A stretch of DNA of 38,129 nt from Microcaldota archaeon (GTDB lineage Archaea; Micrarchaeota; Micrarchaeia; Micrarchaeales; CABMGC01), in assembly GCA_021827925.1 (NCBI GenBank), contig JAKATZ010000031.1:1-38129 (forward strand), given 5' to 3'. The position numbers and the translations under genes were made by a program. The notes under the pieces were generated by a model. That model saw nothing but the letters and a program-made list of their open reading frames with translations, did no database searches and was not told the origin of the DNA. The number at the start of each line of letters is the position of its first letter. The stretch's first letter is position 1. Positions 7,378-14,676 of the stretch are shown here, one piece after another.

Positions 7378-8013
7378 CTACGAAATTATGGAAAGCATTA
7401 TGTCCATGAGTATGTCTGATGAATCTTCGCATCCGTCAAGCACGTCGTCGGCAAGATATGCCGCATCTATCATGTGATAGAACGTCCTGAAATCCCCATT
7501 GCCTGATCTGTACGCATGGTCGAGCATCGCATCCTTAACTGCATCCCCTTCGCTCTCAAGTTCCTTTATTTTCATCCTGATCCTTTTCGCCCTGGATATT
7601 CTGTCTGCCCTGTGCATGTCGCGCAGCATGCGTATGGCCTCCTGTGCCAGGCCGTTCATCTCTGCAATGTGATCATCCAGGTAGTCTCTTGCCTTCCTCT
7701 CTCTTGGGGTGTACCTCGTTAGCTGCCTTGAAAGATTGAATATCGCATCCACAATGTCCATCTCCCTGGTGACTAATGTCATCATGTTGTCTATCAGATT
7801 CGGGGCGACAGCACCTGAAGTTATCAGGCTGTACATCCTGAACGACGTCCTGGCGGCTTCCTTCTCAAGCGCAGCGAGCTTCTCCACGCTACCCTGCTTC
7901 TTTATAACATCTCCAAGTATGCCGTTGGCCCTCAGTGATATGTGCACCAATGCCATCTCCTTCGAAAGAACGCCCTCCTCCCCTCCCCTGAGGATCCTTT
8001 CTACCAATCCCAT
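7378..8013 (-). CDS. DUF47/PhoU-like phosphate transport accessory protein
   Basis: This all-helical PhoU-like protein of the DUF47 family (COG1392) is usually encoded beside a PiT transporter and thought to regulate it. Recognisable features are the N-terminal FVERIL-like helix (GLVERILRGGEEG), the family pattern of acidic/His positions in helix repeats (ITREMDIVDAIFNLSR-like, then IKELESEGDAVKDAML) and the C-terminal DAAYLADDVLDGCEDSSDIL. Length is 211 residues, typical. The ATG at 8013 overlaps the stop codon of the ERCC4 nuclease gene by one base (TGATG), indicating translational coupling. The plausible PiT partner is 2 kb away on the same strand, beyond the LamG prepilin pair. Confidence 0.83.
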   Translation of the reverse strand: MGLVERILRGGEEGVLSKEMALVHISLRANGILGDVIKKQGSVEKLAALEKEAARTSFRMYSLITSGAVAPNLIDNMMTLVTREMDIVDAIFNLSRQLTRYTPRERKARDYLDDHIAEMNGLAQEAIRMLRDMHRADRISRAKRIRMKIKELESEGDAVKDAMLDHAYRSGNGDFRTFYHMIDAAYLADDVLDGCEDSSDILMDIMLSIIS

Positions 8014-8663
8014 CAATCCGCCCCGCCTTCAGAAAATTTCGAGTTCATTATTGAATGTATGCGCATCGCCTTCTTCCTTCCAACATTCTCGACTTCCATA
8101 AGCTCCTTCTCACCAGCCTCCGCCACTCCTCTCACCGTCCCGAAGCGCGCAATGAGTCCTTTCGCAAGAGCCGGCCCGACACCAGGCACCGATCCTAGTA
8201 TTAGCAGCTGCCACTGTTGATCCGAATGTGCCTTCTTCCTGCCTGCGATTCTTGCTTCCCTGCCCTCAATCTGCTCTCTCTCGGCGAACCTAGCTATCAT
8301 GTAAGCAGTCTCCTCCGCGTCACTGGAGGTTATGACCTGCACGTCGTACTCGAGGTATAACTTTAGTATGGCCCCTGTGATTATCCTCCTGCCGAGGCTG
8401 AACTCAGAATCATGCCCTTCTATGAGCAGTATGGGTTTCTCGAATCCCTCGCGCAGCCTTCTGGCCTGGTCAAAAAGCCTTGAGTCCATTATCGAGTTCT
8501 CAAAATCCCTCACTGTCTTCCTCTCTATCCCTATCCTGTCAGAAACTATATAATCCCCGACAGGAAGCTGTGCAAAATCAAGCGCTATCTCCCTGACGGC
8601 AAGCCCTCCGAGTATTGTCGGGTTCCTCTCCCTGTTATCTACTATTATGCTAACTTTCTCCAT
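8013..8663 (-). CDS. XPF/ERCC4-type structure-specific endonuclease
   Basis: This is a short XPF-family nuclease lacking the helicase half found in euryarchaeal Hef. It would cut branched or 3'-flap DNA in repair or fork processing. The N-terminal ERCC4 nuclease domain (about residues 1-135) contains VDNRERN, GDYIVSDRIGIERKT (the metal-binding GDxnERKx3D motif) and DSRLFDQARRL. A tandem helix-hairpin-helix domain follows (SVPGVGPALAKGLIARFG and EVENVGRKKAMRI, about 155-210) for DNA binding and dimerisation. Length is 216 residues, like crenarchaeal XPF. A TATA box on minus at 8684-8697 predicts a leaderless start at ATG 8663. It is coupled to the DUF47 gene by a one-base overlap. Confidence 0.9.
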   Translation of the reverse strand: MEKVSIIVDNRERNPTILGGLAVREIALDFAQLPVGDYIVSDRIGIERKTVRDFENSIMDSRLFDQARRLREGFEKPILLIEGHDSEFSLGRRIITGAILKLYLEYDVQVITSSDAEETAYMIARFAEREQIEGREARIAGRKKAHSDQQWQLLILGSVPGVGPALAKGLIARFGTVRGVAEAGEKELMEVENVGRKKAMRIHSIMNSKFSEGGAD

Positions 8664-8745
8664 ACGAGCATATCCTCACAGCATCAAACTTAATAACCTC
8701 ACGTAAGAGACATGGGTCTGGGCGTTGCGCACAGCGCCCTAGAAA

Positions 8746-8756
8746 AAGTAATAAAC
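8746..8756 (+). promoter_or_regulatory. TATA box of the 39-residue candidate gene
   Basis: The element aagtaataaac is centred at about 8751. The predicted transcript start is about 8777, which coincides with ATG 8776. Confidence 0.45.
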
Positions 8757-8775
8757 CTTGCATTTCGAGGACAAG

Positions 8776-8895
8776 ATGGCATACGCGCCTGCCGTACACT
8801 TCCTGAAGGCCGTCGGAGTCGGGATCACTGCCGAACGCGTGCACGACGCAGCGAAGGCGCTCGTAGTAAAGCCCTATCCCGTTCTTGCACAGTAA
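8776..8895 (+). CDS. Candidate small protein, 39 residues
   Basis: This short open frame lies in a stretch of about 300 bases (8664-8962) with no other gene. Evidence for coding: an ATG placed exactly where the TATA box at 8746-8756 predicts a leaderless start, and G or C at most third codon positions, as in neighbouring genes. The product begins MAYAPAVHFLKAVGVGITAE and continues with a charged helix and a Pro-containing end. I recognise no family; a loose resemblance to the N-terminal dimerisation helix of ribosomal P1/L12 (YAALLL...GKEITEE) is too weak to use. The rest of the gap (8896-8962) shows only a small CGCGA/TCGCG hairpin. Alternative: an untranslated RNA or chance frame. Confidence 0.4.
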   Translation: MAYAPAVHFLKAVGVGITAERVHDAAKALVVKPYPVLAQ

Positions 8896-8962
8896 GTGCT
8901 CTAGATATGCTTGGAGCGCGAGTCGAATCGCGATTACGGCGCAAGGCAGAAAAGGCGCCCAC

Positions 8963-9685
8963 CTATTTCTCCCTCCATCTGGTGAAGCTCCTCGCCATCG
9001 CGAAATAAACGAGAGCCTCCAGTGCAAGTATGCCTAGCATGTACCACGCTGTAGGCTCAAGGCCGAAAAATCCTTGCTCCAGAACAGCAGCTGGTGTTGT
9101 AGGGAACACGGCAAGGGTAGTAACAAGCCATCTCGGCAGGTAATTGAAAGGGTAGAATGTCGGAGGTAGTACTGTCATCGCGTACGAGAATATCAGTGAA
9201 TACGGTCCTATGAGCCTTGCATGTTTCATCCTGCTCGAGAGAAGGAATGCCAGGGAGGAAACCGACACGACAAGAAGTACCGAAACGATAAGCGTCATCA
9301 CCAGATTGTAAAGCGTAAGCATCCCGTAGACAGCATCAAGCGCGAAATAGAGGATTATGCTTGGGGTTACCCATGGCAATCCCGCGAATATCTCTCCAAG
9401 CATGTAATCGATCGGTCCTGTTTTTGTTGCGACAATGAAATCCTGGTACATATACTCTAATCTGAGGTATGTGAGCTCCTGTGCCGTACCTGCGCCGTCG
9501 CTGGCTATCGCCATGACAGTACCGCCCGCAAGCGCGAACGGAAGCAGCGCCCCGTGCGAAAGCACTCCAACTATGAATATAAGCGAGAGCGGAAGGGCAA
9601 GATGTGCTATAAGATAAGGGTAATTCTCCTTGACTGAGTGGACACCTGCGAACCACGCGTAACCTGCCACGTATCTAAGATTCAA
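8963..9685 (-). CDS. ABC-2 type transporter permease
   Basis: This integral membrane protein has about six hydrophobic spans across 240 residues, the layout of an ABC-2 exporter permease. The N-terminus is cytoplasmic, then come spans at roughly 23-45, 47-65, 105-125, 128-153, 160-185 and 215-235. The motif TYLRLEYMYQDFIVATKTGP sits in the cytosolic loop expected to contact the ATPase. Its start overlaps the end of the ATPase gene by 11 bases, so the two form one transporter. The substrate cannot be read from the sequence; this class exports drugs, lipids or surface polymers. Confidence 0.82.
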   Translation of the reverse strand: MNLRYVAGYAWFAGVHSVKENYPYLIAHLALPLSLIFIVGVLSHGALLPFALAGGTVMAIASDGAGTAQELTYLRLEYMYQDFIVATKTGPIDYMLGEIFAGLPWVTPSIILYFALDAVYGMLTLYNLVMTLIVSVLLVVSVSSLAFLLSSRMKHARLIGPYSLIFSYAMTVLPPTFYPFNYLPRWLVTTLAVFPTTPAAVLEQGFFGLEPTAWYMLGILALEALVYFAMARSFTRWREK

Positions 9686-10514
9686 GATTTACGCCTCTCT
9701 TTATAAAAAGATCGTCGAGCATTATGGGTCTTATTATCTCTCCCTCGTTTATGAACTTCGCTGCCTTCCTCCTGTCCACATACGATACGTAAACATCGCC
9801 GACCTTATACGCCATTTTCCTTCTCTTCCTGCCTTCTACTCTCACTAGTCCATCGAATCCCTTCAGAAGCTCGTTTACGCTTCCCTTCGAAAGGATCTTG
9901 CCGCGGTCCATCATGATCACATCATCCGAGAGTGCCTGCGCCTCTTCCATGTAATGCGTGGTAAGTATGACTTGTCCCCTAAGCGCCTTTATGGCGTGCC
10001 ATATCTCTATTCGCGAGAACGGGTCGAGACCTGTCGTAGGTTCGTCAAGGAAGATAACATCCGCATCAGACGCAAGAGCGGTAGCAACAAAAACCTTTCT
10101 CTTCATCCCTCCGGAGAGTTCGGCAGTGAGCTTGTCCCTGAACTCCCAAAGGCCAACCTTTCTCAGCGCTTTCTCGGCCGCAGCCTTCGCTTCGGAGATC
10201 CCGAATCCCCGCGCCGAGAGGTACATCCTCACGAAATCGGAAGCAGAGATGTACTGTATTGGCTTGGCCTCCTGCGGAACACTGACTATGATCTTCCTTA
10301 TTTCGTCTGCATTCTTTATCAGATCATGGGAATTTATCAACGCGGTTCCCGAGCTAGGGGCAAGCTGCGTGGAGAGTATGCGCAAGAGGGTTGTCTTCCC
10401 TGCGCCGTTCTTTCCGATGATGGAAGTTATCTTCTTGTCTATCGAGAAACTCACACCGCCAAGCGCAACGGTACCATCCCCGTACCTCTTACTTATATCC
10501 TTTACCTCTATCAT
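9675..10514 (-). CDS. ABC transporter ATP-binding protein
   Basis: This is the ATPase of the exporter encoded with the following permease. Walker A is GKNGAGKTTLL (about residues 34-44), the Q loop is in VSVPQEAKP, the signature is LSGGMKRK, Walker B is DVIFLDEPTTGLD and the switch histidine is in ILTTHYMEEA. These match the DrrA/CcmA-like group that pairs with ABC-2 permeases. A C-terminal extension of about 60 residues carries VRVEGRKRRKMAYKVGDVYV. Length is 279 residues. The start MIEVKDISKRYG is standard. A TATA-like ttatata at 10524-10530 is only about 10 bases upstream, too close to serve this ATG, so read-through from the thrS unit is possible. Confidence 0.92.
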   Translation of the reverse strand: MIEVKDISKRYGDGTVALGGVSFSIDKKITSIIGKNGAGKTTLLRILSTQLAPSSGTALINSHDLIKNADEIRKIIVSVPQEAKPIQYISASDFVRMYLSARGFGISEAKAAAEKALRKVGLWEFRDKLTAELSGGMKRKVFVATALASDADVIFLDEPTTGLDPFSRIEIWHAIKALRGQVILTTHYMEEAQALSDDVIMMDRGKILSKGSVNELLKGFDGLVRVEGRKRRKMAYKVGDVYVSYVDRRKAAKFINEGEIIRPIMLDDLFIKRGVNLES

Positions 10515-10531
10515 AAATATCCCTTATATAC

Positions 10532-10545
10532 GCGGGATTTCCCGC
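10532..10545. promoter_or_regulatory. Inverted repeat upstream of the ABC exporter
   Basis: GCGGGA-TT-TCCCGC is a perfect six-base inverted repeat. It lies 18 bases upstream of the ABC ATPase ATG, directly beside the TATA-like ttatata. It could be an operator or a hairpin in the leader. A second inverted repeat, GTGCAC-CA-GTGCAC, lies at 10581-10594 in the same 100-base gap. Confidence 0.4.
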
Positions 10546-10614
10546 TCACTCTTCCGGTCCCTTTCCTAATCCGGCATCCCGTGCACCAGTGCACAGGATT
10601 CAAGCCTCTCTCGC

Positions 10615-10935
10615 CTATGCTCTGTCTATCTTCGCTGCGATGATGAAATCATTCTCCGAGAGGCCGCCTATCGCGTGAGTGTACATCATTATCCTGACCT
10701 TGTTCCAGGAGTGAAGGAAGATGTCTGGATGATGGTTTTCGCGCTTGGCTATTGCAGCAACCTTATTGACGAAACGCATTGCAGCTGCGAAGTCCTTGAA
10801 CTCGAATTCCTTCGCTATCATCTTCCCTTCCCTCTTCCAGCCCTTAACGCCCTTCAGGTATTCTGCAGTTTTTCTCACTGTGAAAGGCCTAACGCCTTCC
10901 TCGCACGGCACACATCTCTTTTTATACAGTTCCAT
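10615..10935 (-). CDS. Pterin-4a-carbinolamine dehydratase family protein
   Basis: This PCD/DCoH-family protein classically dehydrates 4a-hydroxytetrahydrobiopterin; archaeal members are often linked to molybdopterin or are of uncertain role. The active-site pattern is intact: KRENHHPDIFLHSWNKV (HHP plus Trp) followed by MMYTHAIGGLSENDFIIA, matching HHPx(n)V...TH...GLxxxD. The FEFKDFAAAMRFVNKVA helix precedes it. The N-terminus has a CVPC pair (residues 8-11). Length is 106 residues, normal. It starts 18 bases after the ThrRS stop on the same strand, so it is probably cotranscribed. No other pterin gene is in the window. Confidence 0.9.
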   Translation of the reverse strand: MELYKKRCVPCEEGVRPFTVRKTAEYLKGVKGWKREGKMIAKEFEFKDFAAAMRFVNKVAAIAKRENHHPDIFLHSWNKVRIMMYTHAIGGLSENDFIIAAKIDRA

Positions 10936-10953
10936 GTAATCCCTAATCCCATA

Positions 10954-12657
10954 TCAGTATGAAGGAAGCAGCGAACGCGAGCGTATCTCAGCACTTGCCT
11001 TTTCTATGAACTCCTCTGCCTTGACTCCGTGCTTCTGCGCACCTGACCTGCTCCTTACCGTTATCGTTCCGGCCTCCTCCTCCTTCTTTCCAAGGACCAC
11101 GGTGTAAGGCACCCTCAGCGAGATAGCCTCGCGTATCTTGTACTCAAGCGTCTTGTCCTCTATGTCAAGTGTTGCCCTTATGCCTGCCTTTTTCAGCTCT
11201 GCGTATACCTTCTCCGCATACCCGTTGGTCTGCTGCGAGATGGTAACTATCCTTGCCTGCTCCGGGGCTAGCCACGTGGGGAATTTGCCCTGGTAATGCT
11301 CTACAAGTATTGCTATGAATCTCTCAAGGCTCCCGAGTATGGCCCTGTGGACAATTACGGGCACCTGCTCCTTGCCATCCTCTCCTGTGTATGAGAGGCC
11401 GAAACGTAGGGGCATCTGATAATCAACCTGTATGGTTGCGCACTGCCAGTTCCTGCCCATCGAATCCAACACATCGAAATCTATCTTCGGCCCGTAAAAT
11501 GCGCCATCCTTCTCCCTGACCTCGTATTTTATACCGTTGCTTTCAAGCGCTTCCTTAAGGGCGTTGGTAGCAGCATCCCAGAGCTTCTCATCTCCCATGT
11601 GGTCATCTGGCATCGTGGAGAGCCTGGCAGCGAACTCCATTCCGAAGACAACATAAACCTCCTTTATCATTCTTAGCAATCCTGATATCTCTTCTCCGAG
11701 CTGCTCGTTGGTCATGAAGATGTGGCCGTCATCCTGCGTTAGTTCCATAACCCTGAAGAGGCCGGTGACAACGCCTGAGAGCTCCTTCCTGTAGAGTTTG
11801 TCGAATATGGCGGTACGGAACGGCAGCTCCCTGTAGCTCCATCTCCTTGATTTGTATACGAGTATGCTTGATGGACAGTTCATAGGTTTGAGTCCCAGTT
11901 CCCCCATGCCGGAGTCGAAATAGAACATATTCTCCCTGTAATGGTCCATGTGCCCGCTGACATGCCATAGTGCCGTATTCGCCACCACCGGGGTCCCTAT
12001 CTCCTTGTATTCGTACTCTTCCTCCTTCTCCCTAATGAATCCCATAAGCTCCTTGAATATTCTCATACCGTTAGGATGCCAGTACACCATCGCAGGTGAA
12101 ACTTCCTGAAAGCTGTACAGGTCGAGTTTTTCGCCTATAGTCCTGTGGTCATGCTCCGGAAGCCCTGACCAGCTGCTCTTCCTAACTATCGAGGTGTTCG
12201 CGCTCACGGGCTTTGCCTTCATGTACACCTTTTTTTCGTCCTCGGCTCCGTAGCTTCTCGACTGCTCTGCGAGAGGGTGCGCTTTTATCTCAATCGCGAG
12301 CTTCTTATTCCAACCGAATGGCGCCTTCACCACCTCCATCCCTTCAGGCGCTTTCTTCAGCATGTATGCGATTAGGCTCATAGCCATCTTAGGATCCTCA
12401 AGGTTCCTACTGAGATGTGCAAACGGATAAATCACAAGCCTCTTCCTTGCAAGCTTTTTCATGAACTCTTCGGTGTCTGACATTGCCTTGTCAGCCATCT
12501 CGGCTGTATCCCCCCTCTCTATGCATACTAGGAGTACGAGGGCATCTTCAACCGAAACCTCTTCCTTATCAGCGAGGTCCTCATAAACGCTAGCCTCCGG
12601 CCTGACGGGCCGGAATCTTATCTTGTCAACGTCAAACTGCAATATTCTCATATGCAT
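10954..12657 (-). CDS. thrS: Threonyl-tRNA synthetase, archaeal type
   Basis: The enzyme charges tRNA-Thr. The N-terminal domain of about 135 residues, including VIYPFAHLSRNL, is the archaeal D-aminoacyl-deacylase-like editing domain that removes mischarged serine. The class II core follows. Motif 1 lies near LDLYSFQEVSPAMVYWHP, the zinc-site cysteine is in MNCPSSILVY, motif 2 is FDKLYRKELSG with FRVMELTQDDGHIF, and motif 3 is VHRAILGSLERFIAILVEH. The anticodon-binding domain starts at FPTWLAPEQARIV. Length is 567 residues, slightly shorter than euryarchaeal enzymes. A minus-strand TATA box (TTTATTAT, about 12681-12688) predicts a leaderless start at ATG 12657; ATG 12651 is the alternative and gives the family-like MRIL. 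Confidence 0.95.
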   Translation of the reverse strand: MHMRILQFDVDKIRFRPVRPEASVYEDLADKEEVSVEDALVLLVCIERGDTAEMADKAMSDTEEFMKKLARKRLVIYPFAHLSRNLEDPKMAMSLIAYMLKKAPEGMEVVKAPFGWNKKLAIEIKAHPLAEQSRSYGAEDEKKVYMKAKPVSANTSIVRKSSWSGLPEHDHRTIGEKLDLYSFQEVSPAMVYWHPNGMRIFKELMGFIREKEEEYEYKEIGTPVVANTALWHVSGHMDHYRENMFYFDSGMGELGLKPMNCPSSILVYKSRRWSYRELPFRTAIFDKLYRKELSGVVTGLFRVMELTQDDGHIFMTNEQLGEEISGLLRMIKEVYVVFGMEFAARLSTMPDDHMGDEKLWDAATNALKEALESNGIKYEVREKDGAFYGPKIDFDVLDSMGRNWQCATIQVDYQMPLRFGLSYTGEDGKEQVPVIVHRAILGSLERFIAILVEHYQGKFPTWLAPEQARIVTISQQTNGYAEKVYAELKKAGIRATLDIEDKTLEYKIREAISLRVPYTVVLGKKEEEAGTITVRSRSGAQKHGVKAEEFIEKASAEIRSRSLLPSY

Positions 12658-12680
12658 TACCGCAAAACTACGGGCAACTG

Positions 12681-12706
12681 ATAATAAACGGAGTATAGAT
12701 TATTAT
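12681..12706. promoter_or_regulatory. Divergent promoters, thrS and HTH gene
   Basis: ataataaacg (12681-12690), read on minus, gives a TATA box 26 bases before the thrS ATG. gtatagattattatg (12692-12706), read on plus, would place a start near 12724-12730, just before ATG 12733. Confidence 0.5.
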
Positions 12707-12732
12707 GCGTGCCGTTCTGCTTCCTTAAACAG

Positions 12733-13152
12733 ATGCCGCATCGGCATACTTCTGGCATTGACGCTGAAGTTTATTACAAGCGCAGAATGACTCTTCGCAG
12801 TCCCGTTTCGCAGGGAAGGCTTAAGAACGTTCTACCGGCTTACTTTTCGGATAGTGTTAAAATGGGGGCAATTCACACAAGAACTAATGAGGGCATGGCT
12901 TTACCCTCTGGACAGGGCGTTCCTACGAAGAAAACCAACCTATCAGAACTGGGCTCGGCGCTGAAGGCTTTCAGAAGGGAAAACGGTCTGACTGCAGCAG
13001 AGGTTGTCATACGCGGCGAACACTCAGGCAGGACTACTATAACCGGAAAGGATATTGCCGACCTCGAGTCGCACGGCAGAATAGACGAAGCGCGTTCCGC
13101 AGAGGTGACCGCAGCGGTGCAGCGCATAATACGCGGTGCGCAATGCCACTGA
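12733..13152 (+). CDS. HTH-like (XRE-type) hypothetical protein
   Basis: This is a 139-residue protein whose last 80 residues resemble a Cro/CI helix-turn-helix: LGSALKAFRRENGLTAAEV, then TITGKDIADLESHGRIDEAR and a final helix ending QRIIRG. The first 50 residues are basic, low in recognisable structure and less biased in codon use. The start is uncertain. ATG 12733 fits the TATA element at 12692-12706; GTG 12709, ATG 12787 and ATG 12862 are all in frame. It lies between thrS and the ribosomal cluster and is followed by the cluster promoter. If it is a regulator its targets cannot be inferred. An open frame on the opposite strand is a shadow. Confidence 0.6.
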   Translation: MPHRHTSGIDAEVYYKRRMTLRSPVSQGRLKNVLPAYFSDSVKMGAIHTRTNEGMALPSGQGVPTKKTNLSELGSALKAFRRENGLTAAEVVIRGEHSGRTTITGKDIADLESHGRIDEARSAEVTAAVQRIIRGAQCH

Positions 13153-13233
13153 CACGAATCCCTGCATTCTCAAACTCAAGGCAAACAAACACCTGCAGAA
13201 ACGCCTCAAAAATCTGCGAAAGGGTTAAATACC

Positions 13234-13246
13234 TATAGATATAAAC
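13234..13246 (+). promoter_or_regulatory. TATA box of the ribosomal protein cluster
   Basis: tatagatataaac is centred at 13240 and predicts a transcript start at about 13266, next to ATG 13269. It is the only clear promoter seen before a run of thirteen genes spaced by at most 25 bases. Confidence 0.65.
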
Positions 13247-13268
13247 CTATTCAAAGATAAAGTAAGGC

Positions 13269-13574
13269 ATGGATTATAATAATAAGGATATAGTTTTAAA
13301 CGAGCTCATAGGCCTGAAGGCAAGGGTCCTGAAATCCCTTGACAGGAAGCAGGAGGGCATCTCCGGAACGGTAATTGACGAGACGAAGAATACAATCCTT
13401 TTAGAAACCAGGAACGGAAAGAAGTCCATAATAAAGATAACTTCCGTGTTCCGGTTCTATCACGGGGGCGATTCTTTCGTCGTCGATGGAAAGGAGATAA
13501 GCTTCAGGCCTCACGAGCGCACAGAGAAAGCTTTTAAGTTTTACAAGAGAAGAAAGAACAGCAGGCTGCAATAA
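13269..13574 (+). CDS. rnp1: Ribonuclease P protein component 1 (Rpp29/Pop4)
   Basis: This is an RNase P protein subunit that helps fold the catalytic RNA for tRNA 5' maturation. The Sm-like beta barrel is clear: ELIGLKARVLKSLDRKQEGI, then GTVIDETKNTILLETRNGKK, then VDGKEISFRPHERTEKAF. The family hallmark is ELIGL...G.V.DET.NT. Length is 101 residues, normal for archaea. It opens the cluster and starts at the ATG predicted by the TATA box. In many archaea it sits between L29 and S17 in this same cluster; here the genes usually upstream (S3, L29) are absent, so it has become the first gene. Confidence 0.93.
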   Translation: MDYNNKDIVLNELIGLKARVLKSLDRKQEGISGTVIDETKNTILLETRNGKKSIIKITSVFRFYHGGDSFVVDGKEISFRPHERTEKAFKFYKRRKNSRLQ

Positions 13575-13599
13575 ACAAGCGTTAATGTGCGTGATTTGA

Positions 13600-13884
13600 T
13601 TGGAATGCAATGATCTTAGATGCCCTGTCCACGGGAGCGTGAGCACGCGAGGCATGCAGCTATCCGGCAGGATAGTCAGCGCAAAGGCGAAGAAGACCGT
13701 TGTTGTAGAGATAGATTACACTAGATACATATACAAGTACGAGCGTTATCTGAGGAAGAGGTCAAGGATACCTGCTCATAATCCTGACTGCATCTCCGCG
13801 AAGGAAGGCAATGTAGTCAATATAGCCGAGACCAGAAGGCTGAGCAAAACCAAGTCCTTCGTGGTAACCGGAGTTGTGGGGTAG
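13600..13884 (+). CDS. rps17: 30S ribosomal protein uS17
   Basis: This is the primary 16S rRNA-binding protein S17. The archaeal N-terminal extension CNDLRCPVHGSVSTRG matches the CxDxxCPxHG motif of archaeal S17. The OB-fold core has SGRIVSAKAKKTVVVEIDY, YERYLRKRSRIPAHNP, and ends TRRLSKTKSFVVTGVV. The start must be TTG 13600, because an in-frame stop lies directly upstream and the next ATG (13654) would cut off the conserved CPxHG segment. No Shine-Dalgarno sequence is visible. Length is 94 residues. It is 25 bases after rnp1. Confidence 0.93.
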   Translation: MECNDLRCPVHGSVSTRGMQLSGRIVSAKAKKTVVVEIDYTRYIYKYERYLRKRSRIPAHNPDCISAKEGNVVNIAETRRLSKTKSFVVTGVVG

Positions 13885-13889
13885 TTTAA

Positions 13890-14294
13890 ATGAGAGGAAT
13901 ATCATCGAAGATAACAAAGACTCTTATACCTGGCACTGTGCTGACTTGCGCTGACAACAGCGGAGCTTACGTCTTCCGCATAATAAACGTGATAGGAAAG
14001 TCCGGCGGCGGAAGGCATGGCAAACTATCCTCTGCGGGAGTTGGGGATATAGTCTCCGCAAGCGTGCGAAAGGGCAGTCCTACATACCTCAAGAAGCCTG
14101 TAAAAGTCATAATAATACGGCAGAAGGCCCAGATACGCAGGGTGAACGGCATGCGCATACGCTTCGAGGACAATGCGGGCATAATGGTCAATGATGATTA
14201 CCTTCCTGTAGGCACCGAGGTAAAGGGAGCCATGGCAAGGGAGGTAGTGGAAAGATTCGTTAAGATCGCAGGAATAGCTGCAAGGATTGTCTGA
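13890..14294 (+). CDS. rpl14: 50S ribosomal protein uL14
   Basis: This large-subunit protein of the subunit interface contacts 16S rRNA and archaeal initiation factor 6. Motifs: LIPGTVLTCADNSGAYVFRI near the N-terminus, RHGKLSSAGVGDIVSASVRKG, VIIIRQKAQIRRVNGMRIRF, and FEDNAGIMVNDDYLPVGTEV. The archaeal-type tail is MAREVVERFVKIAGIA. Length is 134 residues, as expected. It starts 5 bases after the S17 stop. Confidence 0.95.
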   Translation: MRGISSKITKTLIPGTVLTCADNSGAYVFRIINVIGKSGGGRHGKLSSAGVGDIVSASVRKGSPTYLKKPVKVIIIRQKAQIRRVNGMRIRFEDNAGIMVNDDYLPVGTEVKGAMAREVVERFVKIAGIAARIV

Positions 14295-14304
14295 GCGTGT
14301 TTGA

Positions 14305-14664
14305 ATGGATAGTGCAAAGCCAAGGAAGCAGAGAAAAGGGCGTTTCAATGCCGACACTCACACGCGGCAGAAGCTTGTGCATTCACACATAGCAAAGGAG
14401 CTTAAGGCCAAGCTCAACATAAAGAAGAGGAGCATAGCTGTCAGGAAGGGAGATACCGTAAAAGTTATGGGCGGATCTAATGCTGGCAAGACCGGGAAGG
14501 TGAACAGAGTAGACCTTGGGCGCGGTTTCGTTTATATCGAGGGGATAATCAGGAAGAATTCGAAAGGCAAGGAGCTGATGATTCCTATACGGCCTTCAAA
14601 GGTATACATAACGGATCTTGATATGAGCGACAAGCTCAGGAAGGCGAAGCTCGGGCTCAGCTGA
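14305..14664 (+). CDS. rpl24: 50S ribosomal protein uL24
   Basis: This is a large-subunit assembly initiator with a KOW domain. The basic N-terminus (KPRKQRKGRFNADTHTRQKL) and HIAKELKAKLNIKKRSIAVR are archaeal/eukaryotic features. The KOW core is KGDTVKVMGGSNAGKTGKVN, followed by the C-terminal archaeal segment PIRPSKVYITDLDMSD. Length is 119 residues. ATG 14305 lies 10 bases after the L14 stop. Confidence 0.95.
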   Translation: MDSAKPRKQRKGRFNADTHTRQKLVHSHIAKELKAKLNIKKRSIAVRKGDTVKVMGGSNAGKTGKVNRVDLGRGFVYIEGIIRKNSKGKELMIPIRPSKVYITDLDMSDKLRKAKLGLS

Positions 14665-14676
14665 AAAGTGATAATA

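Noticed and set aside
8776-8895. Small protein as ribosomal P1/L12
   Set aside because: Only a few residues resemble the L12 N-terminal helix and the acidic C-terminus is missing.
8650-9027. Minus-strand open frame across the 8.7-9.0 kb gap
   Set aside because: It overlaps two real genes at its ends and its composition lacks domain features; the plus-strand ATG 8776 has a better promoter.
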